Positions 33,529-44,424 of a DNA stretch of 64,000 nt are shown in pieces. This DNA comes from Pictodentalium vernedei (Eukaryota; Mollusca; Scaphopoda; Dentaliida; Dentaliidae). The stretch is taken from positions 179,762,350 to 179,826,349 of the forward strand of contig CM062297.1 of assembly GCA_031216915.1 (NCBI GenBank), in the 5' to 3' direction. The notes under the pieces are model-generated. The model ran no database searches and was not told where the DNA came from. It saw only the letters and a list, made by a program, of their open reading frames with translations. The position numbers and the translations under genes are program-made. The stretch's first letter is position 1, and every line of letters begins with the position of its first letter.

Positions 33529-33771
33529 CCCTTTACCTAACACGAAAAGCAGACGACACTTGCAAAAAAATTCTTGAATAACTATTTTTTTTTCATTTTT
33601 TGTCTCAAAAACATAGGTTATGACCCCTCATTGGAACGAGCTCGTCGAGCTCGTTCCAATGAGGGGTCATAACCTATGTTTTTGAGACAAAAAATGAAAA
33701 ATTAATGGAAATTAATTAGCAATTTTTGAGAATAGCGCTGGCCGGTTTTGGCCGTTACGGTGGGTAAAGTG
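33529..33771. mobile_element. TTAA MITE family A, copy A3
   Basis: TTAA 33525-33528 and 33772-33775. The hairpin arms are perfectly matched, with CATTGGAACGAGCTCGTCGA at the centre. It lies 41 nt before the exon at 33813, so its end borders the acceptor region. Confidence 0.82.
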
Positions 33772-33812
33772 TTAAGGCAGAATAAAGCCAGAAAATGTTC
33801 TTGTCATTTTAG

Positions 33813-34057
33813 CTGATGAACATTTACCAGAATCTCGAGAACTCCTCAAGTCAGTTCATTAGTGTTAACTACACTGCATTAGTATCAGAGTATGTGTTAT
33901 ATATAGATCTTCTTGAGAGAGTGGCTAATTTACCAGTGAAAGTTACCTATGGAGGCTTTGAAAATAGATTACAAACGAATTTCATTGTCTATGAAAATAT
34001 GTGGAACAGTTTTGTTGGTAAAATTCAAGAGATGTATAGTGGATCAAACTTACAGAG
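33813..34057 (+). CDS. Exon: unit 1, fourth type (245 nt)
   Basis: Acceptor TCATTTTAG, donor CAGAG|GTATGA. Phase 0 in, phase 2 out. The peptide starts LMNIYQNLENSSSQFISVNY and includes VTYGGFENRLQTNF and YENMWNSFVGKIQEMYSG. The GG(F/L)EN and MWN.FVG motifs are shared with the exons at 49068 and 63573. Sequons NSS and NYT. It is longer than the paralogues (230 and 233 nt), the extra residues lying near its N-terminal end. It lies about 40 nt after MITE A3. Confidence 0.88.
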
Positions 34058-34739
34058 GTATGAATAGCTTCACATTTCATTCTTTGTTTGCTCTTATCAC
34101 ATGTAAAGTTACTGCAAAAGTCAGAAGATAGACACTCCACATAGAGCACAACACATGCATTTGTAAGAATTTATCCAGGGAGGAGTAGACACAATATTTG
34201 GCACATAATAATTATGTTTATGTGTGGGCCCCCCTTTCACCAACCCCCACCTACCCAGATGGTCGATGTGAAGCTTGTTTGGCAAACAGATAATGCAGAA
34301 CTGAGCTGTATATGATGAACATGGACCACCCCATGGGTGGCCGGTTATTGAAACAAATAAATAATGTGTGTGGAGGAGGTGGAGGGGTAACAAGGAAATC
34401 GTTATTCCACCAATAGAAAAGAAGAGGGGGAATCATGGGATTGAAACCTAAAGAAAAAGAGATTATAGTCTGTTTCTTGAAAGTGTGAGGTGCCATTGTA
34501 GACAGCACTAGTATTAGAGTTCCTTGAGATGATGACTTTATTAGAATTAGTTGCTGAACTGAGTGAACTTTATTGAAGTAATATGATCTCTAGATGTATC
34601 TGCCTGTGATTTATACACTGGGTCAAAGTGACCCAAGCTCAGTTAGCTGCAAGAAAGTGTACCCCCCATAAAAGAATTTATCATATGACTCATTTGTTTT
34701 GTTCACTTTAAAACATTTGATATTTTGTTTTCATATTAA

Positions 34740-34930
34740 TCAGTGATAAATAAAGCCTTCCGTCGATTTCATTGGTCAGTTTGAAAACTAGACAATTTGA
34801 TTGGCTGAACAAAATAAAACTGGACCACATTTGCATAATTAGAGTAGAGAGCTTTCATTGGTCAATTTCAAAACTGGACAATTTGATTGGCTAAACAAAA
34901 TACAACTGAGTTACATTTGCATAATTTCAG
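34740..34930 (+). repeat. Two-copy direct repeat of about 95 bp
   Basis: CATTGGTCAGTTTGAAAACT...GACAATTTGATTGGCTGAAC...TTTGCATAATT occurs twice in tandem (from about 34769 and 34856) with few changes. Confidence 0.7.
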
Positions 34931-34982
34931 TAGGGAGAATTTACGTTATCTGTCCTATTTAGGGTGGGTTATATTGTATTAA

Positions 34983-35190
34983 TCTTTTACCTACAAGAAA
35001 AGCGCCATTCATTTTTTTTTATATTTTCACTTTTTGCTTCCAAAACATAGGTTATGACCTCTCATTGGAACGAGCTCGTTGCAATGAGGGGTCATTATCT
35101 ATGATTTGGAAGCAAAAAATGAAAATTTTTAGTTATATGATAATGCTTTTTCCAAGTACCATCTGCAACTCAAGTTAGTTAGGTGATGGG
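34983..35190. mobile_element. TTAA MITE family A, copy A8 (diverged)
   Basis: TTAA 34979-34982 and 35191-35194. Hairpin shortened to CATTGGAACGAGCTCGTTGCAATG. Confidence 0.65.
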
Positions 35191-35239
35191 TTAAAAAGTC
35201 ATACTAAGTGGCTAATTTGTGCGTGTGTGTGTCATATGA

Positions 35240-35392
35240 TAAATAGAATATGAAATGAGTGTTTTTCTCATATAATATTTATGAAACTTGTCCGAATTTT
35301 GTCTTTGGGCTCGCCAAAATGGAAAATTCTTAGAATCGTTTCATAAATATTGTGAGAAAAACACTCATTCCTATCCTCTATTTATGGACTGC
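35240..35392. repeat. Foldback repeat
   Basis: Arms at about 35240-35290 and 35337-35390: ATAAATAGAATATGAAATGA, GTGTTTTTCTCATA and TATTTATGAAAC are matched in reverse, interrupted by a loop of about 50 nt. Confidence 0.6.
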
Positions 35393-35650
35393 CATAAATC
35401 TGCCGTTAAACAATATCTCTTACACTATGTCTTTTTTCTGCAATTCCATTCATTTACACGATCAAATAAATCAATAAAAACAAAAACGTCTAGGGAGATT
35501 TTATTCATAAACTACAACTACAAACTTTCTGTCAAATCCCAAACACTTTCCTGTGAATTTTGTTATTCTCATGCTGTTTTCAAATCTATGTATCATTTCT
35601 GCTTATGTATTTCAATATCCGTATCTTAATAAATATTGTTTAATCCTTAA

Positions 35651-35796
35651 CCCTTTGACAAACGTAATTGCCAAAACTCATTGAGCTCGTTCCAGTGAGG
35701 TTTCATAAGCCATGCTTTTGAATCAAAAAATGAAAAAAATTAATTGTTCAAAAAGTTTGTTTTCAAGTGTCGTCTGCCTTTATGTTTGATAAAGGG
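35651..35796. mobile_element. TTAA MITE family A, short copy A9
   Basis: TTAA 35647-35650 and 35797-35800. One hairpin arm is mostly lost, leaving 146 bp. It shares its right TTAA with E3. Confidence 0.65.
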
Positions 35797-35800
35797 TTAA

Positions 35801-36031
35801 GGGCCTAGAGATTTTACATATTTTTGCTGCACTTTGAGAGTGTACATCCTGTGGCTTTGCTGCTGTTTTTGGCAAGTCTTGACTTTGTATATAGGCAGCC
35901 AAGACTTGCGTAAAAACAACTACCATGGTACTTAGAATGTAACTACTTGTGAATTAGCCCAAAGACTGCGTGTAGGGCCACCTGTTATGTTGCAAAACAT
36001 GTGATCAAAGTTGGAATTAGGCCCCTAACGG
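35801..36031. mobile_element. TTAA MITE family E, copy E3
   Basis: Begins GGGCCTAGAGATTTTACATA after TTAA 35797-35800 and ends near AATTAGGCCCCTAACGGG. Hairpin TTTTTGGCAAGTCTTG with complement at 35868-35923. F2 follows directly. Confidence 0.62.
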
Positions 36032-36275
36032 GTAGAGTGCTGGAAGCCCATATTTGGGCTTTATACTGAAGTGCCGGTTCCACAGCTTGAAGGTTCATAT
36101 TCAGTGCATGTGCTTGGTATCATCTTTGAAGTGATATTATTTAGTGTGTAAGGGTTTGTCTTGTTACAATTTATGGGAGAGTGCCCATAGGCACTCTCCC
36201 ATAAATTGTAACAAGACAAAGACATGTGTACAAGATTTGATGGCCAAAAATAATTTAGCACTCTACCAGTTAAGT
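36026..36275. mobile_element. TTAA MITE family F, copy F2
   Basis: Left CTAACGGGTAGAGTGCTGGA, right TAGCACTCTACCAGTTAAG. Hairpin CAATTTATGGGAGAGTGCCC with its exact complement at about 36168-36211. Confidence 0.7.
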
Positions 36276-36967
36276 GTTAAACTAATATATGAAACACTTA
36301 TGGCCTGAGTTTTCCAGTTAATGATTATTTTTGTTTTTTAAGAAAATGCACAAGAAGCATTGCAACCATTTAGCCCATACAAAACTGGGAGCCACACTTT
36401 TTATAATTAGTAGGTTTTGAAAATTTGTCATGTAAAATATCCACCTGTTATTGTTTTCATAGTATGTACTTAGGGCCCACTGAATTTTCAAACACAATCA
36501 GATAATAGATTTCACATCAAATTGTTTCAAATTTCTAATGGCATTGCATCTGGGGTACTGGTTATCAAGAATTATCTTTTCTTACCTCATATTAATAATA
36601 AAAGTGTCAAAGTCATTGATACTTATCATATTGGCAAAGTATGAAAACTTTAAATTTACAAAGATTGGCCACCAATGTTTCAGTGTGAAAAAGAAACATG
36701 GTCTTTCATGAAGTCATTTATTCATCTCGTCTGCAAACAGACTTTGGTGTTCATATTTAACTGATAAACCATGTTTTTCTCGGAGTACTGGTTGCTCATA
36801 GCCCTGATGCTGGATTTGGGCATCTGGGATATTCTAAAACGATGCTGTCACTTGAGAAGAAAAATCCTAGCAGAACAAAAGTGTTTAAAATTCATGTCTA
36901 CCCTCTCATATTATGAAAAATTCACTTATATTCTTATTAAAATTTGGTATTTAATTCCTTTTTTCAG

Positions 36968-37107
36968 TGCTATTAATAAACTTGTTCCAGTCCTACAACA
37001 AGCATTATTGGGAGTGGATAGTGGATTTGTAAAAAGCAATGGAATATTCTCCAATTTTTATCTCAAGTTTGTCAAGGAAGTTAACATTTTACTTACAAAA
37101 GTTAATG
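36968..37107 (+). CDS. Exon: unit 2, first type (140 nt)
   Basis: Acceptor CCTTTTTTCAG, donor G|GTAAGA. Phase 2 in, phase 1 out. The peptide is SAINKLVPVLQQALLGVDSG, then FVKSNGIFSNFYLKFVKEVN and ILLTKVN. It is very close to the exon at 52519 (SAINRLVPALQQALSGVDSG). Upstream intron sequence from about 36600 also matches that of unit 3 (from about 51725). An ATG-initiated frame running in from the intron is open here by chance; the splice acceptor and homology set the true start. Confidence 0.88.
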
Positions 37108-37423
37108 GTAAGAATCAATTATTGCTTTTCTGCCTTACAGCTGCAAACGTCGTACAGTTACAAACCTTAACTGTCCAAAATATGACATTTTATAAAAAAA
37201 TACAGCAACCCCTTCTGCTCAAGTGTTGGCAACCTGAATACCCAGGCAAGACAAAAATAGAAACAAATTCTGGGCCTCCATCTCCAATGGTAGCGAGAAA
37301 TTAGCTAGGAGCCCTGCTAAAGTAAATTCACTAAGGGAGTCAAGACTTAACTAGGAATCACTGCTGATCTACCAGTCCCAAAAGTATTGATATATAGACA
37401 ACCTCTATAATGAGTCCACATAG

Positions 37424-37804
37424 GCCTAAAAAAGTTTTAAATTTTTTTCTCAGGCTTTCTCACATGGTCATTTTGGCTGCTGCATGCTCTCTTTTTATAA
37501 ATTAAATAGTTTATGTCTGATATTTTACTTAAGTTAATAAAATTGAGAAATTTGTCCCTTGAGTGGAACAAGGCTTTGCAATGCTTTAACATTGGGAAGC
37601 CTTCTTTCACTCAAGGGATGGAATACACCACCATCCATGCTATTCTGTAGATTATGAAGCCTAAAACATAAAACAAACCAAGAATATGAACTTTTGATGG
37701 TAAAAAAATAATTACAAAAATAAAAATAAAATGGAAAAGAAAACACCCACATGCAGTTTTACAAAAAAATGGCTTGCGAAACAGAAAATCTGCTTTGTGG
37801 GGCC
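37424..37804. mobile_element. GGCC-ended element D, copy D3 (inverted)
   Basis: GGCCTAAAAAAG at the left and CTTTGTGGGGCC at the right, the reverse of D1. The hairpin at about 37555-37620 has unequal arms. Confidence 0.75.
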
Positions 37805-37897
37805 ATATATGAGATAAAAATTTTTTACCAAATTCACTAACACTGATCTGAGCTGAAGTTTAGCAAGTCTAAAATTGATTTTAGTGAACAAGATTAA

Positions 37898-38132
37898 CTC
37901 TTATCATGTTTATGCTGGACATTCCTGCCAAGGATACAAAATCCTGTGCCGCTGAAATAAATAAAATTTAGGCACATATAACCAAATTTCTCCCCTGTAA
38001 ATTGAAGGAATTTTTCGACCAATGATTTTTTTTTTATAAATTTAGATGAATTTTTCATCAAATCTAGTCATGGCTGCTATACAGCAGCCATCTCTAGATT
38101 TGATGAAAAATATTTTGAAAATACTCAGCAGG
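37898..38132. mobile_element. TTAA MITE family K, copy K1
   Basis: TTAA 37894-37897 and 38133-38136. Hairpin TTTTTCATCAAATCTAG...GGCTGCTATACAGCAGCC, inverted partner of K2 at 44192. Confidence 0.7.
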
Positions 38133-38200
38133 TTAAGAGTTAAGAAATTTCATATCAAAAAGTGAGAAAGTTGAAATTCTTTTTATCACATAATGTGTAA

Positions 38201-38603
38201 GGCCACACAAAGTATATCTTCTGTTTCTCAGGCCATTATTTGTAAAATTGCATGCGGGCGAGCGTTTTTTTATTTTATTTTTTATTTCAGTAATTACTTC
38301 TTTGCAATCAGAAGTTCATGTTCTTGGTTCAAGTTTTAGGCTTCATAATCTGGTGAATAGCATGGGTGGTGGTGTATTTCATCCCTTGAGTGCAAGAAGG
38401 CTTTTCAATGCTAAAGCATTGCAAAGCCTTCTTGCACTCAAGGGACAAATTCATCAATTTTTTCAACTTGGGTAAAATATCAGACATAAACCATTTAATC
38501 TTTATTTTTTTTAAGTTTAAATTGGTTATAAAAAGAGAGCATGCGGCAGCCAAAAGGACCATGCGGGAGGGCCTGAGAAACAGATGTTTTATTTTTTTAG
38601 GCC
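38201..38603. mobile_element. GGCC-ended element D, copy D2
   Basis: Almost the same as D1, ends GGCCACACAAAG and TTTTTTTAGGCC. TCACATAATGTGTAA before and TCACATAATGTATAA shortly after suggest a target duplication of about 10 bp, compatible with a Mutator-like origin (inference). Confidence 0.8.
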
Positions 38604-38850
38604 TAATGTATCACATAATGTATAAACTGAGAAGGTTAATTCATTTCTACTAAAACCAACTTTCTCACACTGTTACAACATCTCTTAATTTCTGATTCCA
38701 AAAACAAAAAGACTTCCACATGTAATTATTTGACATGTTGCAGACAATAGTTCTATAATAGGCTATTTGATCCTGATATGTATATAATTGTCCAAGAAGA
38801 TCCAGTTTTTCAAAGGATTAAATAATTTCACTGAATTATTGATGTCAAAG

Positions 38851-39968
38851 GGGGCGCAGTGACGTTGTGGTAACCAGTTCTCATCAGATCACTGAAGTTA
38901 AGCAACGTCAAGCAACATCAAGTTAAGCAACGTCAGACAGTCACCCATCCAGGGACAGTCCTTGGATGGGTGACTGTCTGAGCGATCGATTCGGACTCCC
39001 GCATTGTGCCCTTGGGCAAGGCACTTAACAACGATTGTCCACAGGGGGCACAATTAGGCTTAGTACTAAGGCATACTGCACGTCATTGATACGCATGTCC
39101 TCTGTGCCGCAGTGCAGAGTTACAATGTAGGAGAGCTGTCATCTGCTTGTCGTTGCTTGGTGGTTCTCTCTGGGTACTCCGTCTTCCTCCTCCCGTAAAA
39201 CTGTCACGGTCATGTTTAGTCATTGTGCATAAGTATGTGACCTTAAACACCAATAAATAATTTAATTATTTGCCCCGCCTCTGCATTTGATTGGTTGAAA
39301 GCATACAGCGTGAAAGTCGTCAAAATCATATAAACCAAATCACGTAATGATTTGGAATGTCTACACTCTGGAAGCTCCACCCACTCAATCCAATTGTCAC
39401 CGTGAGAGCGTGACAGCAGACTGATAGATGGATAACAAGCTTGTAAACAAAGATCAATGATAGATTTTTCGTCGCCTGCAGTCAGCGAGAATATAATGAT
39501 AATTTCTCGGGAACAATTGAATTTAATAAAATATACCGAAGTGGGAGGTGAATAAAAGATCATACATCCAAACATGATTTTGGGGGAACTTAAAAAAAAT
39601 GTTTTTAATGATTTTGTTACGTGACTTGCTAAATATCTGTCGTCAGCGATCGAAAATCAAAACAACAAACAATTTGACAATGATTGACGTGACCTGTTTG
39701 TGGCACAGTTTCCTGAGTTTGACTGTTGGCTTTTGCGAAAATTAAAAGTTTTTCGTCCACATACACATAGTTTTTAAATTTTAATATTACAGCCGGATTA
39801 AATTATAAGAAATAACTGTTGTTTTCCTTCGGTTTATGCGATATAAACCGAAAATTTTCAGCACAAGCTTAATCATAACTCGCTACGCAAGTTATGAAGC
39901 TTGTGCTGAAAATTTTCAGTTTATATCGCATAAACCGAAGGAAAACAACAGTTATTTCTTAAATAAAT
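38851..39968 (+). mobile_element. SINE S11: 5S-like head, tail type 1, with element L inserted in the tail
   Basis: Target duplication TTGATGTCAAAG at 38839-38850 and 39970-39981. The head carries CTCATCAGATCACTGAAGTT, AAGCAACGTC and CCTTGGATGGGTGAC as in 5S rRNA. The tail is CATTGTGCATAAGTATGTGACC. The target repeats are 1.1 kb apart because element L sits in the AATA tail. Confidence 0.85.
39259..39960. mobile_element. Foldback element L
   Basis: Its right part is a hairpin with near-perfect arms of about 65 bp (39807-39872 and 39895-39961; AAATAACTGTTGTTTTCC start, GATATAAACCGAAAATTTTC inside). A smaller inverted repeat ATAACTCG/CAAGTTAT is in the loop. The left part has no match in the window. 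Confidence 0.65.
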
Positions 39969-40277
39969 ATTGATGTCAAAGAAGCCTGTATGGTAAGTAA
40001 TTGCCATTTTTGGAAACAGTTATTAAATGATAAATAAATCACCAACTCAGCAAAATAAATTAGACCAGATCATTCTTTGCTATGATGATATTTTTTTTTT
40101 AGGCCTGGGGGTTACTTGTAAAGGTTGACAGTTTTATGTAATTGTAAAACATCTAATTACCCCTAATGTTGTAAGTGAACAACATCTAATCAGGCCCCTG
40201 TACTGATTTTTTTTAACAAAAACTGTCCATTAAATACTTACCTAAACACTACTTAAAGGAATAACCTCCAAAAATTT

Positions 40278-40323
40278 AATTAATGAACCACTGGGTTGTA
40301 CCCAGTGCTTCATTAATTAAAAT
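40278..40323. repeat. Short palindrome kept in units 2 and 3
   Basis: TTAATTAATGAACCACTGGG pairs with its complement ending TTCATTAATTAA. The unit 3 copy (55744-55788) has a MITE at its first TTAA. A related copy is at about 53608-53656. Confidence 0.7.
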
Positions 40324-40673
40324 TTTGCTGATGACGATTTTTATTACCCTGTAAATGCATACATGGACACCTCTGCCCACAAATGGATTGCAACCAGTCC
40401 ATGGTGACTGTAATGTAATGCTTTTGGGAGCTTCATAAATTCTAATGTGTACGTGCCAGGAACCTCACTTCTACTGGAGGTATGGTAAATGATTTGAAGT
40501 ATGAGAGAATTATAATGCAGTAACAGGTTTATTTGATGATACAACATCCAATTAACCCGACCCCTGTTCTGACAAAACTGTCCATTTAAAACTCCATTTA
40601 AAACTCACCTATACTCATTTCGGCATTCTAAATGTTAAGAAACTTATCAATCTTCTTTTTGTTTTTCTTACAG

Positions 40674-40810
40674 AAACTCAGACTTTTGATGTAATGGACT
40701 ATTTCAACTCAACAGAATTGAACAAGATGCTTTCAAGAAATCAAAATAATCCAGCTATTTTGGAAACATTGTTCGAAACACTTTTGAACTTCATGAAAAA
40801 CCCATCAAAA
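40674..40810 (+). CDS. Exon: unit 2, second type (137 nt)
   Basis: Acceptor TTTTTCTTACAG, donor AAA|GTAAAT. Phase 1 in, phase 0 out. The peptide includes ETQTFDVMDYFNSTELNKML and ends LLNFMKNPSK. One sequon (NST). About 350 nt of upstream intron is nearly the same as that before the exon at 56125, evidence of a genomic duplication rather than independent exon shuffling. Confidence 0.88.
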
Positions 40811-40960
40811 GTAAATAATATTATATTTTATACATTAGGTGTCTTGTTATAAATTAAGAGCATTAGGCTATTAATAAAATCTGGTTTCTCAGACACCTCA
40901 CTCATCATTGAAAATCTCCGTTATCACTCTAGCTCTGTCAAGCAAGATATTGTTGGTTAA

Positions 40961-41208
40961 CCCTTTACCCAGTGTAACGGCCAAAATCAGCCAATGCTAT
41001 TCACAAAAATTGTCAATTATTTTTCATTATTTTTTTTTCATTTTTTGTCTCAAAAAACATAGGTTATGACCCCTGTTTGGAAGGAATGTGTCAAGCCCAT
41101 TCCAGTGAGGGGTCATAACCAATGTTTTTGAGACAAAAAATGAAAAAAAATTAGTTATTGAAAAATTTTGTTTGCAAGCATCGTCTGCTTTTCACTTTAG
41201 GTAGAGGG
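40961..41208. mobile_element. TTAA MITE family A, copy A4
   Basis: TTAA 40957-40960 and 41209-41212. The hairpin centre is degraded (GGAAGGAATGTGTCAAGCCC). Confidence 0.72.
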
Positions 41209-41228
41209 TTAAATTTGTAAATGCCTTA

Positions 41229-41392
41229 AGGAGTTGTCTTTTTCCATTTTGCATTGAGATCGAAAGGTTGATGGTTCATTTCTGATCAACATCATCTGTG
41301 TTGTGTCCTTCAGCAAGACATTTCCTCCCGATTGCCTGTGTGGGAGTACTGACTAGTAAAAGTTAGGGAGTACAACTGTCAAACAACATATA
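41229..41392 (+). repeat. Diverged SINE head/body fragment
   Basis: B-box-like GGTTGATGGTTCATTTCTGA and GTTGTGTCCTTCAGCAAGAC match the SINE body. The tail is absent. Confidence 0.5.
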
Positions 41393-41810
41393 CTGTGGAA
41401 CCCTGCTAATTAAATAGCCACTTTGCCAACAGAAATTATTCAACTAACAGGAGTATTCAATTAACAGGGATTGTGTCACTTTCTTGTAAACTATGCATTT
41501 ATTCTATTATAGCTTGTTTGACAGAGCTCCATGAGCTCTGTCAAACAAGATATAATAGATTAAATGCCTGTATTGGATGTACTGAAGCCAAATAGGTCTA
41601 TAAACAAAGAAAAACTGGGGAGAGTGAGGGTAATTTCTTGAAAGGTTACAAGATTTTTTATTCAGTTAACAGAAGTTTACTCTATAACCTATATTCAATT
41701 AACAGGTAAAATTTGTACTGGAGGTATGGTAAATGGTTTTGTGTTGTGATACTATATTCAATTAATAGGATTATTCAGTTAAGAGATATCCAATTAAGTG
41801 GGCTTGACTG
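41393..41810 (+). mobile_element. Pogo-like MITE C, copy C2
   Basis: TA 41391-41392 and 41811-41812. Perfect hairpin TTGTTTGACAGAGCTC/GAGCTCTGTCAAACAA. Very close to C1. Confidence 0.8.
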
Positions 41811-41925
41811 TAATAGATTAGGAACCTGTATTGGATATACTTCAGCCAAACAGGCCTAAAAAGTGAGACGTTGATGATTGTCAAGGTAATGTCTTGACAT
41901 ATTACAAGACTTTTTACTCAACTGG

Positions 41926-42235
41926 TTGAGTGCTAAATTATTTTTTTTAGGTGATTTGAAACATGAGTATTTTTTGTCAAAGATGCCTTGCAACTTGCAA
42001 GGGAATCTCGAGTTGAGCAAGACTTTGTTCATGACAATTGTTTTGTTACACTTTATTGGAGAATACCTGTTGGCATTCCACAATAAATTGTAACAAAACA
42101 ATTTTACATAAACAATTTTCTATTGCTAAGAAAACAAAACAAGCCTATGCAAACAGTGTAAAGCCACTGAAGTACCTTTCAGCACTTTTCAATAGAGCCA
42201 TGATAGTGGCTTCTAGCACTCAACCAATTAAAATA
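41926..42235. mobile_element. TTAA MITE family F, copy F3
   Basis: CAACTGGTTGAGTGCTAAAT on the left, TCTAGCACTCAACCAATTAA on the right. The hairpin at about 42047-42098 is imperfect. Confidence 0.68.
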
Positions 42236-42377
42236 AATTCATGCTGTAACCTATATTCATTGAACAGGTCAAATTTGTACTGAAGGTATGGCAAATGGTT
42301 CTGTGTTTGAAAGTTATATTCAGTAAACAGGATTTTTAAATTAACAAATATCCAATTAAGTGGGATCCACTGCATAC
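42236..42377 (+). repeat. Pogo-like MITE C, 3-prime fragment
   Basis: CTGTAACCTATATTCATTGA to TATCCAATTAAGTGGGATCC matches the right third of family C. Confidence 0.6.
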
Positions 42378-42539
42378 TAAACATTTTCATTTTTTGCCTA
42401 AAAACATAGGTCATATGACCTTTTATTGGTACAAGCTTGATGAGTCATAAGCTACACCATGGAGCCAAAGATTTTAAAAATAATTTAAAAAATGACAGTT
42501 TTTCTGAATACTGCTGTTTATATATCGCTGTTATGTTAA

Positions 42540-42783
42540 CTGGTGGAGGGCTAGATTATTTTTGGTGATCTGAATTTGTTATTCAAAATTTGTTCATTAC
42601 AAATTATTGGAGAGTGCTCACAAGCACTCTCCAATACTTTGTAATAAAACAAAATAATATAAACAGAATGTTATTTGTGTTTGACTGATTATGAAACACA
42701 AGAAAGGGCAATGTCTTTTGCTCTGGTACCCTCATTTTTTTAAAGCCCTGATGTTGGCTTCTAGCACTCAACCAGTCAAGGGG
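42540..42783. mobile_element. TTAA MITE family F, copy F4
   Basis: TTAA 42536-42539 and 42784-42787; CTGGTGGAGGGCTAG and CTAGCACTCAACCAG ends. Hairpin TTGGAGAGTGCT with complement near 42610-42635. Confidence 0.75.
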
Positions 42784-42904
42784 TTAATAGGCATATTGTT
42801 TCATATTTCTTATGATGAAGTTGACAGGTGAGCACTAATCCTTCCAGTGTGCTGATCCCTAATAACTGTGCTTTGCTGTATTGGTCTGAAGTAAGATTCT
42901 CTGG

Positions 42905-43271
42905 CAGCACGGTGGCTCAGTGGTTACAGAATTGGACTTCAAACCGAAAGGTCTATGGTTCAATCACCACCAGAAGTAACTGTATTGTGTCCTTGGGCAA
43001 GGTACTTAATTCTGCTTGCCCACATGGTGGCACTGTGTACTAAAGCATACTGTATGTCAATGGTGCACTTGTCTTCAACCAATTTTAACCCTGCTGCATG
43101 TGTGGAGTTAGTATGTTGGGGGTGGGGGGGGGGGGGTGGGGGGTCTGGCAGTTGCTCGCCATTTTTCGGTGGTTTTCTATGGGTACTCTGACTTCCTCCA
43201 CCCATAAAACTGTCTGACACGAGGTGACCCTGGCTGTCAAAGGTGTCTTTAAATCCCAATAAATAAATGAA
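42905..43271 (+). mobile_element. SINE S5: tRNA-like head, tail type 2
   Basis: Exact 13-bp target duplication TAAGATTCTCTGG at 42892-42904 and 43272-43284; the unit 3 counterpart has a single copy at 59656-59668. A-box GTGGCTCAGTGG. The tail carries GACACGAGGTGACCCTGGCT rather than CATTGTGCATAAG. A G-rich run lies at 43119-43143. Confidence 0.93.
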
Positions 43272-43403
43272 TAAGATTCTCTGGAATTGCCTGTCACCAT
43301 ATCATAGTGAGAATTTTACAAAGTTAATCCTGTGAAAATGGATCTTTAGTACAGCAGTATTTGGTTCATCACTTAAACTTAACAATGTAACTTTTTCATG
43401 CAG

Positions 43404-43613
43404 GCTGCTCAACTGGCGAATGTACAAGTGTTGAAAGAATTATGCTCAAATGTGACAGTATTTGAAGAATATGTTGTAATGCCCAAGTCTAGCAATTTGA
43501 CATCATCTTATATGCAGAGTGTTTTCTGTAATAGAGATATCAACGTAACCAAGCTGATGGAAGAAATGAATGTCAATCCTATTATAGCCACTGTTAATGA
43601 GTACATAATGCAG
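43404..43613 (+). CDS. Exon: unit 2, third type (210 nt, paired cysteines)
   Basis: Acceptor TTTTTCATGCAG, donor CAG|GTGAGT. Phase 0-0. The peptide begins AAQLANVQVLKELCSNVTVF and carries VFCNRDINVTKLMEEMNVN. Sequons NVT (twice) and NLT. By eye it differs from the unit 3 copy at 59788 at only 7 of 210 bases. The two conserved cysteines match unit 1. A tRNA-headed SINE (42905-43271) lies just upstream and is absent at the equivalent place in unit 3. Confidence 0.9.
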
Positions 43614-44191
43614 GTGAGTTAGTTGGGTCTTTGAAGGCTTTCATTCAATTTTTACTTTTTGTTGCTCAGAACTTGGGTGCTTTGACAAGACAATATTGTC
43701 TTTCAAGTAAATCGTGAGATGTATGACGTAGTTTTTCATCAAATCTTGAATACCTGTGTGTGCAGAACATGATAAAAATCTTTTAGACTCTGTTTAATCT
43801 GTAGTCTGGGAAACCCAAAAGCTAAAAATAGGAAAAAATTCTAATGTCCTTATTTCCTGTTCTTCTTGAGGCAGGTACTTGTTATTTGGTACAATTACTG
43901 GAACCAACTGGGTGATTATATCCAAATTTGGTACACAGTAAGTACTTGCTGACATGTACTTGATTCATTAAAAAAACAGTCTCACATTACTCCATGGGAA
44001 ACATCTGTTTGAAAACAGAAAAAGAAATCGAGGGCTCTTTTTTAAAGTTGCATGGGACAGATATTCATTATTTGCTGCAGAACATCCCCATTTAACAGTT
44101 TAACACTAGAATTGGAATCATTAAAATAATGCTGTCAGTATTCTTATGAGACACTCTATAGGTACCCCCATTTAGCACCCTTAACGCTTAA

Positions 44192-44424
44192 CCTACTGAG
44201 TATTTTAAGAATCTTTTCCATCAAATCTAGTCATGGCTGCTATAAAGCAGTCATGACTAGATTTGATAAAAAATTTAAGAGAATTGAACTCAAGAAATCA
44301 CTGAACAAAATTTTGATACAATTTACAGATTAAAATTTGGTTAAAAGTACCCTAATTATTCTTATTGTAGAGGCAAGAAATTTTCTGTCATGGTCAGGAA
44401 TATCCACCAGCAACATGCTAAGAG
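44192..44424. mobile_element. TTAA MITE family K, copy K2 (inverted)
   Basis: TTAA 44188-44191 and 44425-44428. Hairpin CATCAAATCTAGTCATGGCT and complement. Confidence 0.68.

Noticed and set aside
36771..36967. In-frame extension upstream of exon 36968 with an ATG at 36771
   Set aside because: The polypyrimidine tract and AG just before 36968, the 140-nt size shared by three units and unit 3 homology fix the start; the upstream frame is chance.
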